Of a DNA stretch of 46,733 nucleotides, positions 33,745 through 40,335 are shown piece after piece. The stretch spans positions 1 through 46,733 of the forward strand of contig QHXW01000272.1 in NCBI GenBank assembly GCA_003223115.1, written 5' to 3'. Below the pieces are notes generated by a model that was not told the origin of the DNA, made no database searches, and saw only the letters and a program-made list of their open reading frames with translations. Positions within the stretch are counted from its first letter, which is position 1, and each line of letters begins with the position of its first letter. A program made the position numbers and the translations under genes. The stretch is from Acidobacteriota bacterium. Lineage in GTDB: Bacteria; Acidobacteriota; Terriglobia; Bryobacterales; Bryobacteraceae.

Positions 33745-33846
33745 TTGTCCAACATCGTAAGGTAAATCAGGAATGAAGTCAACACCTCGGGCTGCCGGAA
33801 TGGTTCGTACCCTGGTTTGTCTATCCCCGTATAGAATTGAAGCTTC

Positions 33847-35220
33847 ATGCGACACATCACGGCTCTGGTGGCAATCTTACTCGTGACCGGCTCGGGCCCT
33901 GGCCTGAAGGGGGATGAACTCGTGAATGAAGCCAGACTGATGGTCCTGGACCCGGGGCATTTTCACGCGGCGCTGGTACAGAAGGAAATGTACCCGTGGC
34001 TGGCGAAGCGCGTCTCGGTCTACGCCCCGCTCGGGCCGGACGTGATCGACTATCTCAACCGGATCGGCCGGTTCAACACACGCAAGGAAGATCCGACGTC
34101 ATGGGAAGTCGAGCTGCATACCGGACCGGATTTTTTCGAGAGGATGCTGCGGGAGCGGCCGGGCAACGTAGTGATCCTGACAGGACGGAACCGGCCGAAG
34201 ATCGGCCGCATCCAAGCGTCGGTGAAGGACGGGCTGCATGTGCTGGCGGACAAGCCTTGGATTATCAAATCCGCCGACATGCCGAAGCTGGAGAACGTTC
34301 TGAACGAAGCGGAGGAGGCGGGGCTGGTGGCGTACGACATCATGACCGAGCGCTACGAGATCACGTCGATCCTGCAGCGGGAACTGGTGAACGACGCGGA
34401 GGTGTTCGGGCGGCTCGAACAGGGCAGCGATGTGGAACCGGCCATCAGGGCGAGAAGCGTGCATTATCTGATGAAAGCTGTGGCGGGTGTTCCGCTGCGC
34501 CGTCCGGTGTGGTTTTTCGATATCGACGAAACCGGCGAAGGCTTGGCGGACGTGGGTACGCATGTGGTCGACTTGGTGCAATGGACGGCTTTTCCAGACG
34601 CGAAACTGGATTACGAGACGGATGTTCGCGTGCTAAACGGTAAGCGGTGGCCCACGGTGATGTCACCGGCGGACTTCGAGAAAGTCACCGGCGAGGTCGA
34701 GTTCCCGGGGTTCCTCACCAAGCACCTGAAGGCCGGACAACTGGAATACTTTTGCAATAACTCAGTGCACTACACGGTCAAGGGAACGCACGTGAAACTC
34801 GAGATCGTGTGGAACTGGGAAGCGGTGCCCGGGACGGGCGACACCTACGAAGCGAGCTTCCTCGGCAGCAAAGCGCGCGTGGAGATCCGCCAGGGGAAGC
34901 CGGAGCACTATGTTCCGGAGTTGTATGTGACTCCGGAGTCCGCATCGGTGAAAGCCGAGGTATTCAGCGCGTTGCAGAAAAAAGCGGCGGCGCTGCAGAC
35001 GGCCTATCCGGGGATCGCGGTACAGGAGAGCGGCTCAGAAGCGCGCCTGGTGATCCCGGAGCGTTTTCGCGTGGGACATGAAGCGCACTTTGCTCAGGTG
35101 ACCACTAAGTTCTCCGGATATCTAAAAGCTCCGCAGACTCTACCGGCGTGGGAGAAGTCCAACTTGCTGGTGAAATACTTCATTTCAACCAAGGGCGTGG
35201 AAGCGGGCAGCGGCAAATAG
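33847..35220 (+). CDS. Exported Gfo/Idh/MocA-type oxidoreductase with putative oxidoreductase C-terminal domain
   Basis: 457 residues, ATG 33847, beginning with a likely signal peptide (MRHITALVAILLVTGSGPGL). The fold is recognisable (VILTGRNRPKIGRIQASVKD, HVLADKPWIIKSADMPKLEN, MTERYEITSILQREL) with the EKP-motif lysine in DKPW. The long C-terminal half (FFDIDETGEGLADVGTHVVD, YFCNNSVHYTVKGTHVKLEI, AYPGIAVQ) fits the PF16490-type putative oxidoreductase C-terminal domain. Such proteins are frequent in Planctomycetes and Acidobacteria. The usual glycine-rich nucleotide loop is not obvious near the N-terminus (MVLDPGHFHAALVQ instead), so cofactor binding may differ. Confidence 0.85.
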   Translation: MRHITALVAILLVTGSGPGLKGDELVNEARLMVLDPGHFHAALVQKEMYPWLAKRVSVYAPLGPDVIDYLNRIGRFNTRKEDPTSWEVELHTGPDFFERMLRERPGNVVILTGRNRPKIGRIQASVKDGLHVLADKPWIIKSADMPKLENVLNEAEEAGLVAYDIMTERYEITSILQRELVNDAEVFGRLEQGSDVEPAIRARSVHYLMKAVAGVPLRRPVWFFDIDETGEGLADVGTHVVDLVQWTAFPDAKLDYETDVRVLNGKRWPTVMSPADFEKVTGEVEFPGFLTKHLKAGQLEYFCNNSVHYTVKGTHVKLEIVWNWEAVPGTGDTYEASFLGSKARVEIRQGKPEHYVPELYVTPESASVKAEVFSALQKKAAALQTAYPGIAVQESGSEARLVIPERFRVGHEAHFAQVTTKFSGYLKAPQTLPAWEKSNLLVKYFISTKGVEAGSGK

Positions 35221-35272
35221 TAAGACCGCGCCACAGCGGCGACACGCTAACCCGAAAACTGCAAAAAAACAC

Positions 35273-35301
35273 TTGATAACCTATACTATGTGACATATAG
35301 T
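35273..35301 (+). promoter_or_regulatory. Sigma-70-type promoter of the PadR gene
   Basis: TTGATA (35273-35278), 17-nt spacer, TATAGT (35296-35301). The start codon of the regulator is 16 nt beyond the -10 box, so the transcript has a very short leader. Confidence 0.75.
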
Positions 35302-35314
35302 GTGTATCGTACAC
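35287..35314 (+). promoter_or_regulatory. Probable PadR operator (two adjacent palindromes)
   Basis: TATGT-G-ACATA at 35287-35297 and GTGTA-TCG-TACAC at 35302-35314 are perfect palindromes around their centres. The first overlaps the -10 box and the second the transcription start, so a bound repressor would block the promoter. PadR proteins typically recognise ATGT/ACAT half-sites and autoregulate. Confidence 0.65.
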
Positions 35315-35317
35315 CAT

Positions 35318-35656
35318 ATGGCGCATAGCATAGAGACGCCTGGCACTTTCGACAACCTTCGCCTCGAACTGCGCCGTGGCTATCTGGTTTTGGCGGTCTT
35401 GGTAGAGCTTCGCTCTGAGCAGTACGGGTACACGCTCCGGAAGGCCCTTGGGGAGCGCGGCATGGCCATTGATGAGGGGACACTCTACCCGCTGCTGCGA
35501 CGATTGGAAAGTCAGGGTTTGCTTGTAAGCGAATGGCGGGAGGAAGAAAAGCGCAACAAGCGCTTCTACCGTCTTTCGCACGACGGCAAGTTGATCCTGA
35601 AACAACTGCTCGCCGAATGGCACAGCATCAATGCATCACTAAACGGAATTATTTGA
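35318..35656 (+). CDS. PadR-family transcriptional regulator
   Basis: 112 residues from ATG 35318; a GTG at 35300 lies within the promoter and is rejected. Winged-helix blocks: LRRGYLVLAVLVELRSEQYG, YTLRKALGERGM, IDEGTLYPLLRRLESQGLLV and RNKRFYRLSHDGK. It sits directly upstream (11 nt) of a gene beginning with a helical membrane-anchor-type domain that usually precedes ADOP or related permeases. It is very likely autoregulated through the palindromes overlapping its promoter. Its cognate permease gene is decayed. Confidence 0.93.
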   Translation: MAHSIETPGTFDNLRLELRRGYLVLAVLVELRSEQYGYTLRKALGERGMAIDEGTLYPLLRRLESQGLLVSEWREEEKRNKRFYRLSHDGKLILKQLLAEWHSINASLNGII

Positions 35657-35667
35657 GGATCTAAATC

Positions 35668-35805
35668 ATGGCACTTCTGGATCGTTATTTGCAGGCTGTC
35701 AAATTTTGGCTTCCCAAAGCGCAAAAGCAAGACATCATCGCGGAACTTTCGGAAGACATCCGCTCGCAGATCGACGAGAAGGAGATCGAACTTAGATCGT
35801 CCGCT
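35668..35805 (+). pseudogene. Truncated HAAS-like domain gene
   Basis: ATG 35668 starts a protein beginning MALLDRYLQAVKFWLPKAQK and QDIIAELSEDIRSQIDEKE, the helical cytoplasmic domain that follows PadR genes in Acidobacteria (HAAS-like). After ~46 residues similarity ends abruptly and the DNA joins a permease fragment in another frame. A deletion has therefore removed the membrane part. The frame remains open to 35904, but those residues are spurious. Confidence 0.7.
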
Positions 35806-36266
35806 GAACAATATGGCCCATCACTTCGTTCGCGTGGTGACGGTCTCAGGAACTTTCGACGTTTTCAAGATTCCCGTTCTCCAGGGCCGCGCCTTCACGC
35901 TTAGTGACCGTAATGGAACTGGCCCCGCCGTTATCATCAGCAAAGCTATGGCGCGCCAGTTTTTGGTAGAACGGTGGCACTCACGGCGATGCGCTCAATC
36001 ACCGGATCGTTTTCGAAGACGCCCCTGGGTTCCCCCCTCTTGAGATCGTCGGCGTCGTAGGCGATGTTCGTGACGAAGGGCTGAGCCGAAATCCGGCCGC
36101 CTACTGTTTACTTCCCGATGGCGCAGGTCCCGGACGGACTCAACGAGTTCCGGCCGTCTTCACTACGGGGCCGATTCTGCTGAGCGCCGTGGCTCTCTTC
36201 TCCGTTTGGCTACCTGCACGGCGGGCGAGCCGCGTGGACCCAATCGACGCGCTGCGTCATGAATAA
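35806..36266 (+). pseudogene. ADOP/MacB-type ABC permease remnant
   Basis: Pieces in several frames: YFDVFKIPVL-type FDVFKIPVLQGRAFTLSDRN, VIISKAMARQFLVE, LEIVGVVGDVRDEGLSRNPA and, at the end, ILLSAVALFSVWLPARRASR with VDPIDALRHE and a stop at 36266. These are the periplasmic core and the last transmembrane segment of acidobacterial duplicated orphan permeases. The middle transmembrane segments are missing, so a large internal deletion accompanies at least two frameshifts. It was probably the regulatory target of the PadR gene just upstream. Confidence 0.75.
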
Positions 36267-36317
36267 AAACCGCGGCGCTTCGCGCGGACTTAGGAGGCTC
36301 GGCCCACCGTCTTCAAA

Positions 36318-36710
36318 TCACTTCTTCGCTGAGACCGTCCGTTTCTTCTTGCTTTCATTCTCCGCCACCCGCGCCTTCACCAGTTTTTTCGTGAGAGCCG
36401 TGGGCAGAGGCTTGTCGAGAGGGAAGTGAATGGTGCCTTTGGATGTCTCGAAGCCCTCGAGCTCATTCTTGAACGTCACGATCAGAGACGAATTCATAGG
36501 GAACAGACTGCAATGATTCGTAAACGCGGCAAAGCCTACGAGTGGTCCCTTATATCTGAACGCGGGCATTCCCCAACTGATGGCCTCCGTGGCGTCTCTT
36601 GGCGCTGCGGACCGGATCGTCGCGCGGACCTTGTTCAAGGTGCTTCGGGCTGGTTCCGGGACGCCTGCAAGATATTCGTCGATGTTCTTGGGAGCATGCG
36701 CTTTTCTCAT
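36318..36710 (-). CDS. DUF1801 (YdhG-type) family protein
   Basis: 130 residues from ATG 36710. The family pattern is clear: KNIDEYLAGVPEPARSTLNK, RATIRSAAPRDATEAISWGM, PAFRYKGPLVGFAAFTNHCS and LFPMN, with KGTIHFPLDKPLPTALTKKL near the end. Members resemble frataxin/Fra-type iron chaperone folds, but the function is not settled. The start overlaps the stop of the membrane gene by 4 nt, in an operon headed by an ArsR regulator. The frame is open without a stop far upstream into what looks like the lost C-terminus of that membrane protein. Confidence 0.9.
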   Translation of the reverse strand: MRKAHAPKNIDEYLAGVPEPARSTLNKVRATIRSAAPRDATEAISWGMPAFRYKGPLVGFAAFTNHCSLFPMNSSLIVTFKNELEGFETSKGTIHFPLDKPLPTALTKKLVKARVAENESKKKRTVSAKK

Positions 36711-37132
36711 GAGTAATGCCTGCCGCAATTGTATCTCACGCAGTTTGCCGCCGGCCCAGGCGCAAGGGATTGCGGGGCGATGAGCGCAAGCGGATACCAG
36801 TAAGGACCGAACTCCGGCCCCTTATTCCAAGTCACCACGGCGCCCAGAATACTGACGACAAGACCCATGACGCCAAGCACCAAAGCGTGCGCCATAGGCC
36901 GATCGGGCGCGAGACGCGCCGTGATATAGCTCCCCAGCACGCCGCAGACAGTGCGATACGCCGTGGCAAGCAACAAGAGTGAGTCGGCCATGGGCTGTCC
37001 CAGCGGTGTAAAGATGCCGACTGCGCGCAGCACCATGTCGGTGCCGATAGAGAGAACGATACCCGCGAGCGCGCGCGCGACCACTGCGCCAATGCTTCGG
37101 CCAATACGTCGCGGACCGCGCGTTTCGCTCAT
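36707..37132 (-). CDS. Small membrane protein with frameshifted C-terminus
   Basis: 141 residues, ATG 37132. Hydrophobic segments near residues 15-35, 50-72, 84-100 and 110-118 (ARALAGIVLSIGTDMVLRAV; LVLGVMGLVVSILGAVVTWN; YWYPLALIAP). The last ~25 residues are abnormal. Reading one base over gives AIPCAWAGGKLREIQLR, which resembles the usual end of this type of protein, so one C was probably lost from the run at 36777-36780. The present end is therefore altered but still membrane-compatible. It lies 2 nt downstream of the SRPBCC gene. Confidence 0.6.
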   Translation of the reverse strand: MSETRGPRRIGRSIGAVVARALAGIVLSIGTDMVLRAVGIFTPLGQPMADSLLLLATAYRTVCGVLGSYITARLAPDRPMAHALVLGVMGLVVSILGAVVTWNKGPEFGPYWYPLALIAPQSLAPGPAANCVRYNCGRHYS

Positions 37133-37134
37133 GA

Positions 37135-37638
37135 TTACCCGCTTGCTTTCTCTGTCGAGCCGGCTTCTGGCGATGCCAACAACTCCGCCAGTTTATCGTA
37201 GCTCTCCGCTGCGCCATGCTCCATGCCGGATTTGATGACCGCGTCGCGGACTTCCTTCGAGGGATAGAGCACGGTGGCGGTGAGTGTGGTCTTGCCGCGC
37301 TGCTCGGCAAAGACCGCGGTTACTTGCGACTCACCCGGGTAGTCGTCGAACGACTCCATGTGGACGGAGCGCTCGGGCGCCACAATCTCGCGATAGACGC
37401 CGCGCATCCCCATTTCCCTTCCATCGGGGCCGCGCATCACGAAGCGAAAACCTCCGCCGACCCTCAGATCGACGTCGCAGACCACCAGACACCAACCCCA
37501 CGGTCCGAACCAGCGCTTGAGCAACTCGGGCTTCGAGAACGCGTCGAAGACCATACGTCGCGGCGCGTCGAAAACCCGCGTCATGACAATTTCGCGGTCG
37601 GTGGGCGTGTTGACTTTCAATGTTCCGGTATTCTTCAT
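37135..37638 (-). CDS. SRPBCC/AHSA1-type protein
   Basis: 167 residues, ATG 37638. The START-like fold of activator-of-Hsp90-homologue type is shown by REIVMTRVFDAPRRMVFDAF, LLKRWFGPWGW, DLRVGGGFRFVMRGPDG, GVYREIVAPERSV and TTLTATVLYPSKEVRDAVI, ending with GMEHGAAESYDKLAELLAS. These proteins bind hydrophobic ligands; most are uncharacterised. The gene is 12 nt downstream of an ArsR regulator, the standard ArsR-SRPBCC pairing, and is presumably regulated by it. Confidence 0.93.
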   Translation of the reverse strand: MKNTGTLKVNTPTDREIVMTRVFDAPRRMVFDAFSKPELLKRWFGPWGWCLVVCDVDLRVGGGFRFVMRGPDGREMGMRGVYREIVAPERSVHMESFDDYPGESQVTAVFAEQRGKTTLTATVLYPSKEVRDAVIKSGMEHGAAESYDKLAELLASPEAGSTEKASG

Positions 37639-37650
37639 CGGTAATCTCTC

Positions 37651-38007
37651 CTATCGTTTCTTTCGTGCACGTTTTTTCTCTTTAGCCTTCATCTCGTCAA
37701 GCAGGGTGTCCAGGCGCTGGAACTGTTCCTCCCAGAAACGGCGGTAGTTCTCGAGCCAATCGGTAGCCGCTGCGAGCGGTTTAGCCTCGAGGCGGCGCGG
37801 CCGGCACTGTGCGTTGCGCCACTGCGAAATCAGGCCCGCACGCTCCAGCACCTTGAGGTGCTTGGAAATCGCCGGCTGGGTCATGGCGAATGGCTTAGCC
37901 AGTTCCGACACCGACGCCTCACCGGACGCAAGGCGAGCGAGGATGGCGCGCCGCGTTGGATCGGCAAGTGCTGCGAAGGTTGCGTCAAGGCGCTGGGATG
38001 AATTCAT
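37651..38007 (-). CDS. ArsR/SmtB-type winged-helix regulator
   Basis: 118 residues from ATG 38007 (a GTG at 38013 is possible). Typical ArsR pattern: FAALADPTRRAILARLASGE, ASVSELAKPFAMTQPAISKH, LKVLERAGLISQWRNAQCRP and WLENYRRFWEEQFQRLD. The metal-site CxC motif of SmtB is not seen, as in most SRPBCC-linked members. It heads the operon of SRPBCC, membrane and DUF1801 genes. Confidence 0.93.
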   Translation of the reverse strand: MNSSQRLDATFAALADPTRRAILARLASGEASVSELAKPFAMTQPAISKHLKVLERAGLISQWRNAQCRPRRLEAKPLAAATDWLENYRRFWEEQFQRLDTLLDEMKAKEKKRARKKR

Positions 38008-38111
38008 TACCACTCGGTTCTATAACCATTCGATTATGCACAAACAGAGCAGGGTCGTCAAGCCCCCCGTATCCAAAAGTCATCTGGACTTATTGGTGAT
38101 GACCCGGAACT

Positions 38112-38438
38112 TTATTGCTTCAGACCCGCGGTCCAGTTCTGGATGACGGCGATGAGCGACGGCGGGCCGGAAGGTTCCATCACCAGAAACCGTTTGTCGT
38201 AACAGAAGCCTTGGATATTGACTGGGCAGGGCGTATCGAACAGCGCGAGGCTGACGCCAATGTCGATCGAATCCTTGGCGATAAACACTTCGGCGGACAT
38301 CAGCTTCGTTCCGCACGTAGAAAAGTTCCTTGCCAGCGGTCCGCCAGCGTGGATCGTTGCCTCCCGCCGTGGAAATCCGCCGCATCCCATTGCCGCTTGG
38401 AACGGCTGCGACGTAGACTTCCGTACTGCCGGATTCAG
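38112..38438 (-). pseudogene. 3' end of a TolB-propeller/serine-threonine kinase-type gene
   Basis: From 38438 the minus strand reads SESGSTEVYVAAVPSGNG, RRISTAGGNDPRWRTAGKEL and FYVRNEAD; a frameshift near 38300 then gives KLMSAEVFIAKDSIDIGVSL, ALFDTP, RFLV and IQNWTAGLKQ with a stop. This is the typical C-terminal propeller end of acidobacterial kinases or TolB-like proteins (S-GGNDPRWR-GKELFY, NWTAGLK). The 5' part is missing: the fragment begins precisely where a group II intron ends. Confidence 0.8.
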
Positions 38439-38490
38439 ATCGGGATAGGGGGATGCCTCGCGGCTCCGATCGCGGCTCCGCCCCTCCCAC

Positions 38491-38525
38491 ACCACCGGAC
38501 ATGCGGGTCCGCATCCGGCGTTTCG
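38491..38525 (-). ncRNA. Group II intron domain V-like hairpin
   Basis: Minus strand: CCGG-ATGCGG-ACC-CGCAT-GT-CCGG, a stem with the characteristic 2-nt bulge on the 3' side. It lies between the maturase stop and the proposed 3' splice site, as expected. Confidence 0.55.
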
Positions 38526-38535
38526 GCGGGTTGAA

Positions 38536-38960
38536 CTATCGGTCCACAGTCAATCTCGGAATCCCGAGCGAGTCGAAGTAAGCATTGGACAACGCGATGC
38601 TGAGCGCGGGCGAGTTCGACAACCGCCACGGCCCGGTGCTACCCGCCGTTTGAGCGGCCAGGTCTTTGCCCATATCCCGTTGGCGCAAGTCGGCGAACCG
38701 CGTCGGGCCCCGCTTCCACTGCTTCCAGATCGCAGACCGGAGTCTACGCCCGAGCCACTGTTCAAGACTCGCCAACACCGAAGGCGTTTCACACTTTCCG
38801 AAATAGCCAATCCATCCCCTGAGATAGCGGGATAGTTCCTCGGCCATTCGTTCCATGCTGACTCCTCTGGTTCGGCTCGTCAGTTCCCCTATCCGCTCCT
38901 TGAACCGGTCCACCGCTTTCGGCGCGATCCGCCGTCTTGGTTTACCGGCACTAGTGTCCG
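38536..38960 (-). pseudogene. Group II intron maturase, C-terminal fragment
   Basis: Reads RRRIAPKAVDRFKERIGELT, RRYLRGWIGYFG-type LSRYLRGWIGYFGKCETPSV, LASLEQWLGRRLRSAIWKQW and KRGPTRFADLRQRD, ending with ALSIALSNAYFDSLGIPRLT. This is the group II intron maturase-specific domain (GIIM) and C-terminus. The reverse transcriptase core is missing, and the frame runs at its 5' end into unrelated IS110 DNA. No HNH endonuclease domain follows. Confidence 0.88.
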
Positions 38961-39380
38961 CCGTCACCCCTCGCGCAGCGCCACCAATGGCGGAACGAAA
39001 CTACCCTGCAGCAAACCATGCTGGAGAAGATCGGCGCTGTCTTTCTGGTCGGTCTTGCGTCCCGGTACGTTCTGGATGTGCTGGGGATTGGCCCGTAACA
39101 AATGAAACTGGTGCTCTCCCTCCAAAATGTTCCAGACCGGCTTCCCATACACGCCGGTGGCTTCCCTGGCGATGTGCTCCACGCCATGGGCTTTGAGCCA
39201 CGTAGCCATCTCCCGCAAAGGCTTCGTCATCGTTCCGAACCGGCGTTTTGCGCTGGCGAATTCTCCTCTTGGTCGATCCGATGCAGGCCAGCCGTGACCC
39301 CCTGCTGGTGCACGTCCATCCCACAACCACGTGGATACACTCTGCGCCTGCAGTCTCCTTTACTGGGCTGCTGCGGTGGA
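38961..39380 (-). pseudogene. IS110-family transposase, N-terminal fragment
   Basis: Frames together give CGMDVHQQGVTA, TKPLREMATWLKAHGVEHIA, REATGVYGKPVWNILEGEHQ and QHIQNVPGRKTDQKDSADLL, QHGLLQGSFVPP, matching the DEDD-type N-terminal domain of IS110 transposases (MDVH-, M-STGVYW-P, VPGRKTD-KD, LL-HGLL--SFVP). Frameshifts near 39300-39260 break the start. The C-terminal Tnp20 domain is missing and the fragment abuts the intron remnant. Confidence 0.8.
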
Positions 39381-39619
39381 CGCTGTAGTCTGTGAGTCTC
39401 CCTCGAGTGCTCTCCTTCCGGAGGCGACCATCCGTTGTGCCAATCGGCGTCCGGGTCAACTTAGCTGCGGGCTTCATCCGCACCAATCTAGAACCGACCT
39501 CTAGCCCGGAGAGAGGGATCGCGACCGCATCAGTGCCGCAGCGGCTCAGTCAGGAGCTTACATCAATCCCATGCCTATTTCATGATCCGTTGTGCTCGAA
39601 GATCATGGGGAACTTAGCT
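39381..39619. other. Unassigned debris
   Basis: Between the IS110 fragment and the inverted-repeat element I see no conserved frame, terminator or repeat. Confidence 0.35.
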
Positions 39620-40015
39620 AGCTAGTTTCTGTCGCGAAACCCATAAGTCATTGATTGAACAATACTTAGATAAGATAAGGGGGTGGCGGACTGATGTTTG
39701 CCGTCTCCTCATGCTCTCGCTGTCGGTTCAGCGGCTTCGCGCGCGCAGAACAAATTTGAGGATCGAGGCCCGCCATGGCATATCGTGTTTCATCTATATG
39801 AATGAAATTTAATGCGGCGATGCTCGCTTCAAGGCTTGACAACCATGAGTCTTTTATTGTTTCATTGTATAGAATGAAGCACACAGCCATCCCCGCGGCC
39901 CGCGCCAAGCTCGCCGGCGCCCTGCCCTCCACCACCGAGATCGTCCGCGGCTCCTTGTGTCGATCGCTATTAGATAACCTGCCTATTATCAATGGTTTCG
40001 CGACAGAAACTAGCT
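39620..40015. mobile_element. ~400-bp terminal-inverted-repeat element (MITE-like)
   Basis: Perfect 22-bp inverted repeats bound it: 39620-39641 and 39994-40015, with core TTTCTGTCGCGAAACC. It is AT-richer than its surroundings. Inside are a small plus-strand frame (39872-40015) starting MKHTAIPAARAKLAGALPST, which resembles the start of a DUF6788-like IS-associated protein, and two short palindromes (39787-39809; 39861-39877) just upstream of it. There is no transposase, so the element would depend on one elsewhere. A target duplication cannot be fixed because both flanks are AGCT-rich. Confidence 0.7.
39872..40015 (+). pseudogene. Truncated DUF6788-like small gene inside the inverted-repeat element
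   Basis: ATG 39872 begins MKHTAIPAARAKLAGALPST and TEIVRGSLCRSLL. Similarity ends after ~30 residues, where the element's right arm begins. TTGACA at 39837-39842 and AT-rich sequence precede it. The family assignment comes from recollection of this N-terminal pattern and is tentative. Confidence 0.35.
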
Positions 40016-40017
40016 GA

Positions 40018-40186
40018 GCTAGTAGCTAGAGCGCTATTTGAAGCGCGCGTGCCGCCGGCAGGGCTAAGAAACCGCTACGTCGTTACTTCGGATGGGAAGC
40101 GCTTTCTCATGAATACTCTGGTAGATGAGCGAGACCCCGCGAGTTTCCACGTTGTTCTGAACTGGCCGACGCTGTTGAAGCGCTGA
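40018..40186 (+). pseudogene. 3' end of a TolB/serine-threonine kinase-type gene
   Basis: Immediately right of the inverted-repeat element the plus strand reads ARALFEARVPPAGLRNRYVV, TSDGKRFLMNTLVDERDPAS and FHVVLNWPTLLKR with a stop. This is the typical C-terminal propeller end of acidobacterial kinase/TolB proteins. The rest of the gene is not found to the left, so the element or earlier rearrangement removed it. This tail and the one at 38.1-38.4 kb are in opposite orientations. Confidence 0.75.
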
Positions 40187-40335
40187 TTGCTCAAGCGACG
40201 GGAGCCGCAGACGTTTCCTGGTCTGCTGCGGTAAAGTGTTATATTACCGGCGCGTCGGACCAAAAAATCGGAAATCCTTGTTACGATCTGGAACTGCCAA
40301 ATTTCCATGCCGAAACAGGGGAGAGGGGTTTTCAT

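Larger units (their letters stand above)
38439..38967 (-). mobile_element. 3' half of a group II intron, inserted in the kinase-type gene
   Basis: Contains the C-terminal maturase fragment, a domain V-like hairpin at 38491-38525 and a 3' end reading CCCTATCCCGAT, whose last AT (38440-38439) is immediately followed by kinase coding sequence. Group II introns end in AY and rejoin exons exactly, so this is a credible 3' splice site. The 5' half of the intron and the upstream exon are gone; an IS110 fragment abuts instead. Confidence 0.75.
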
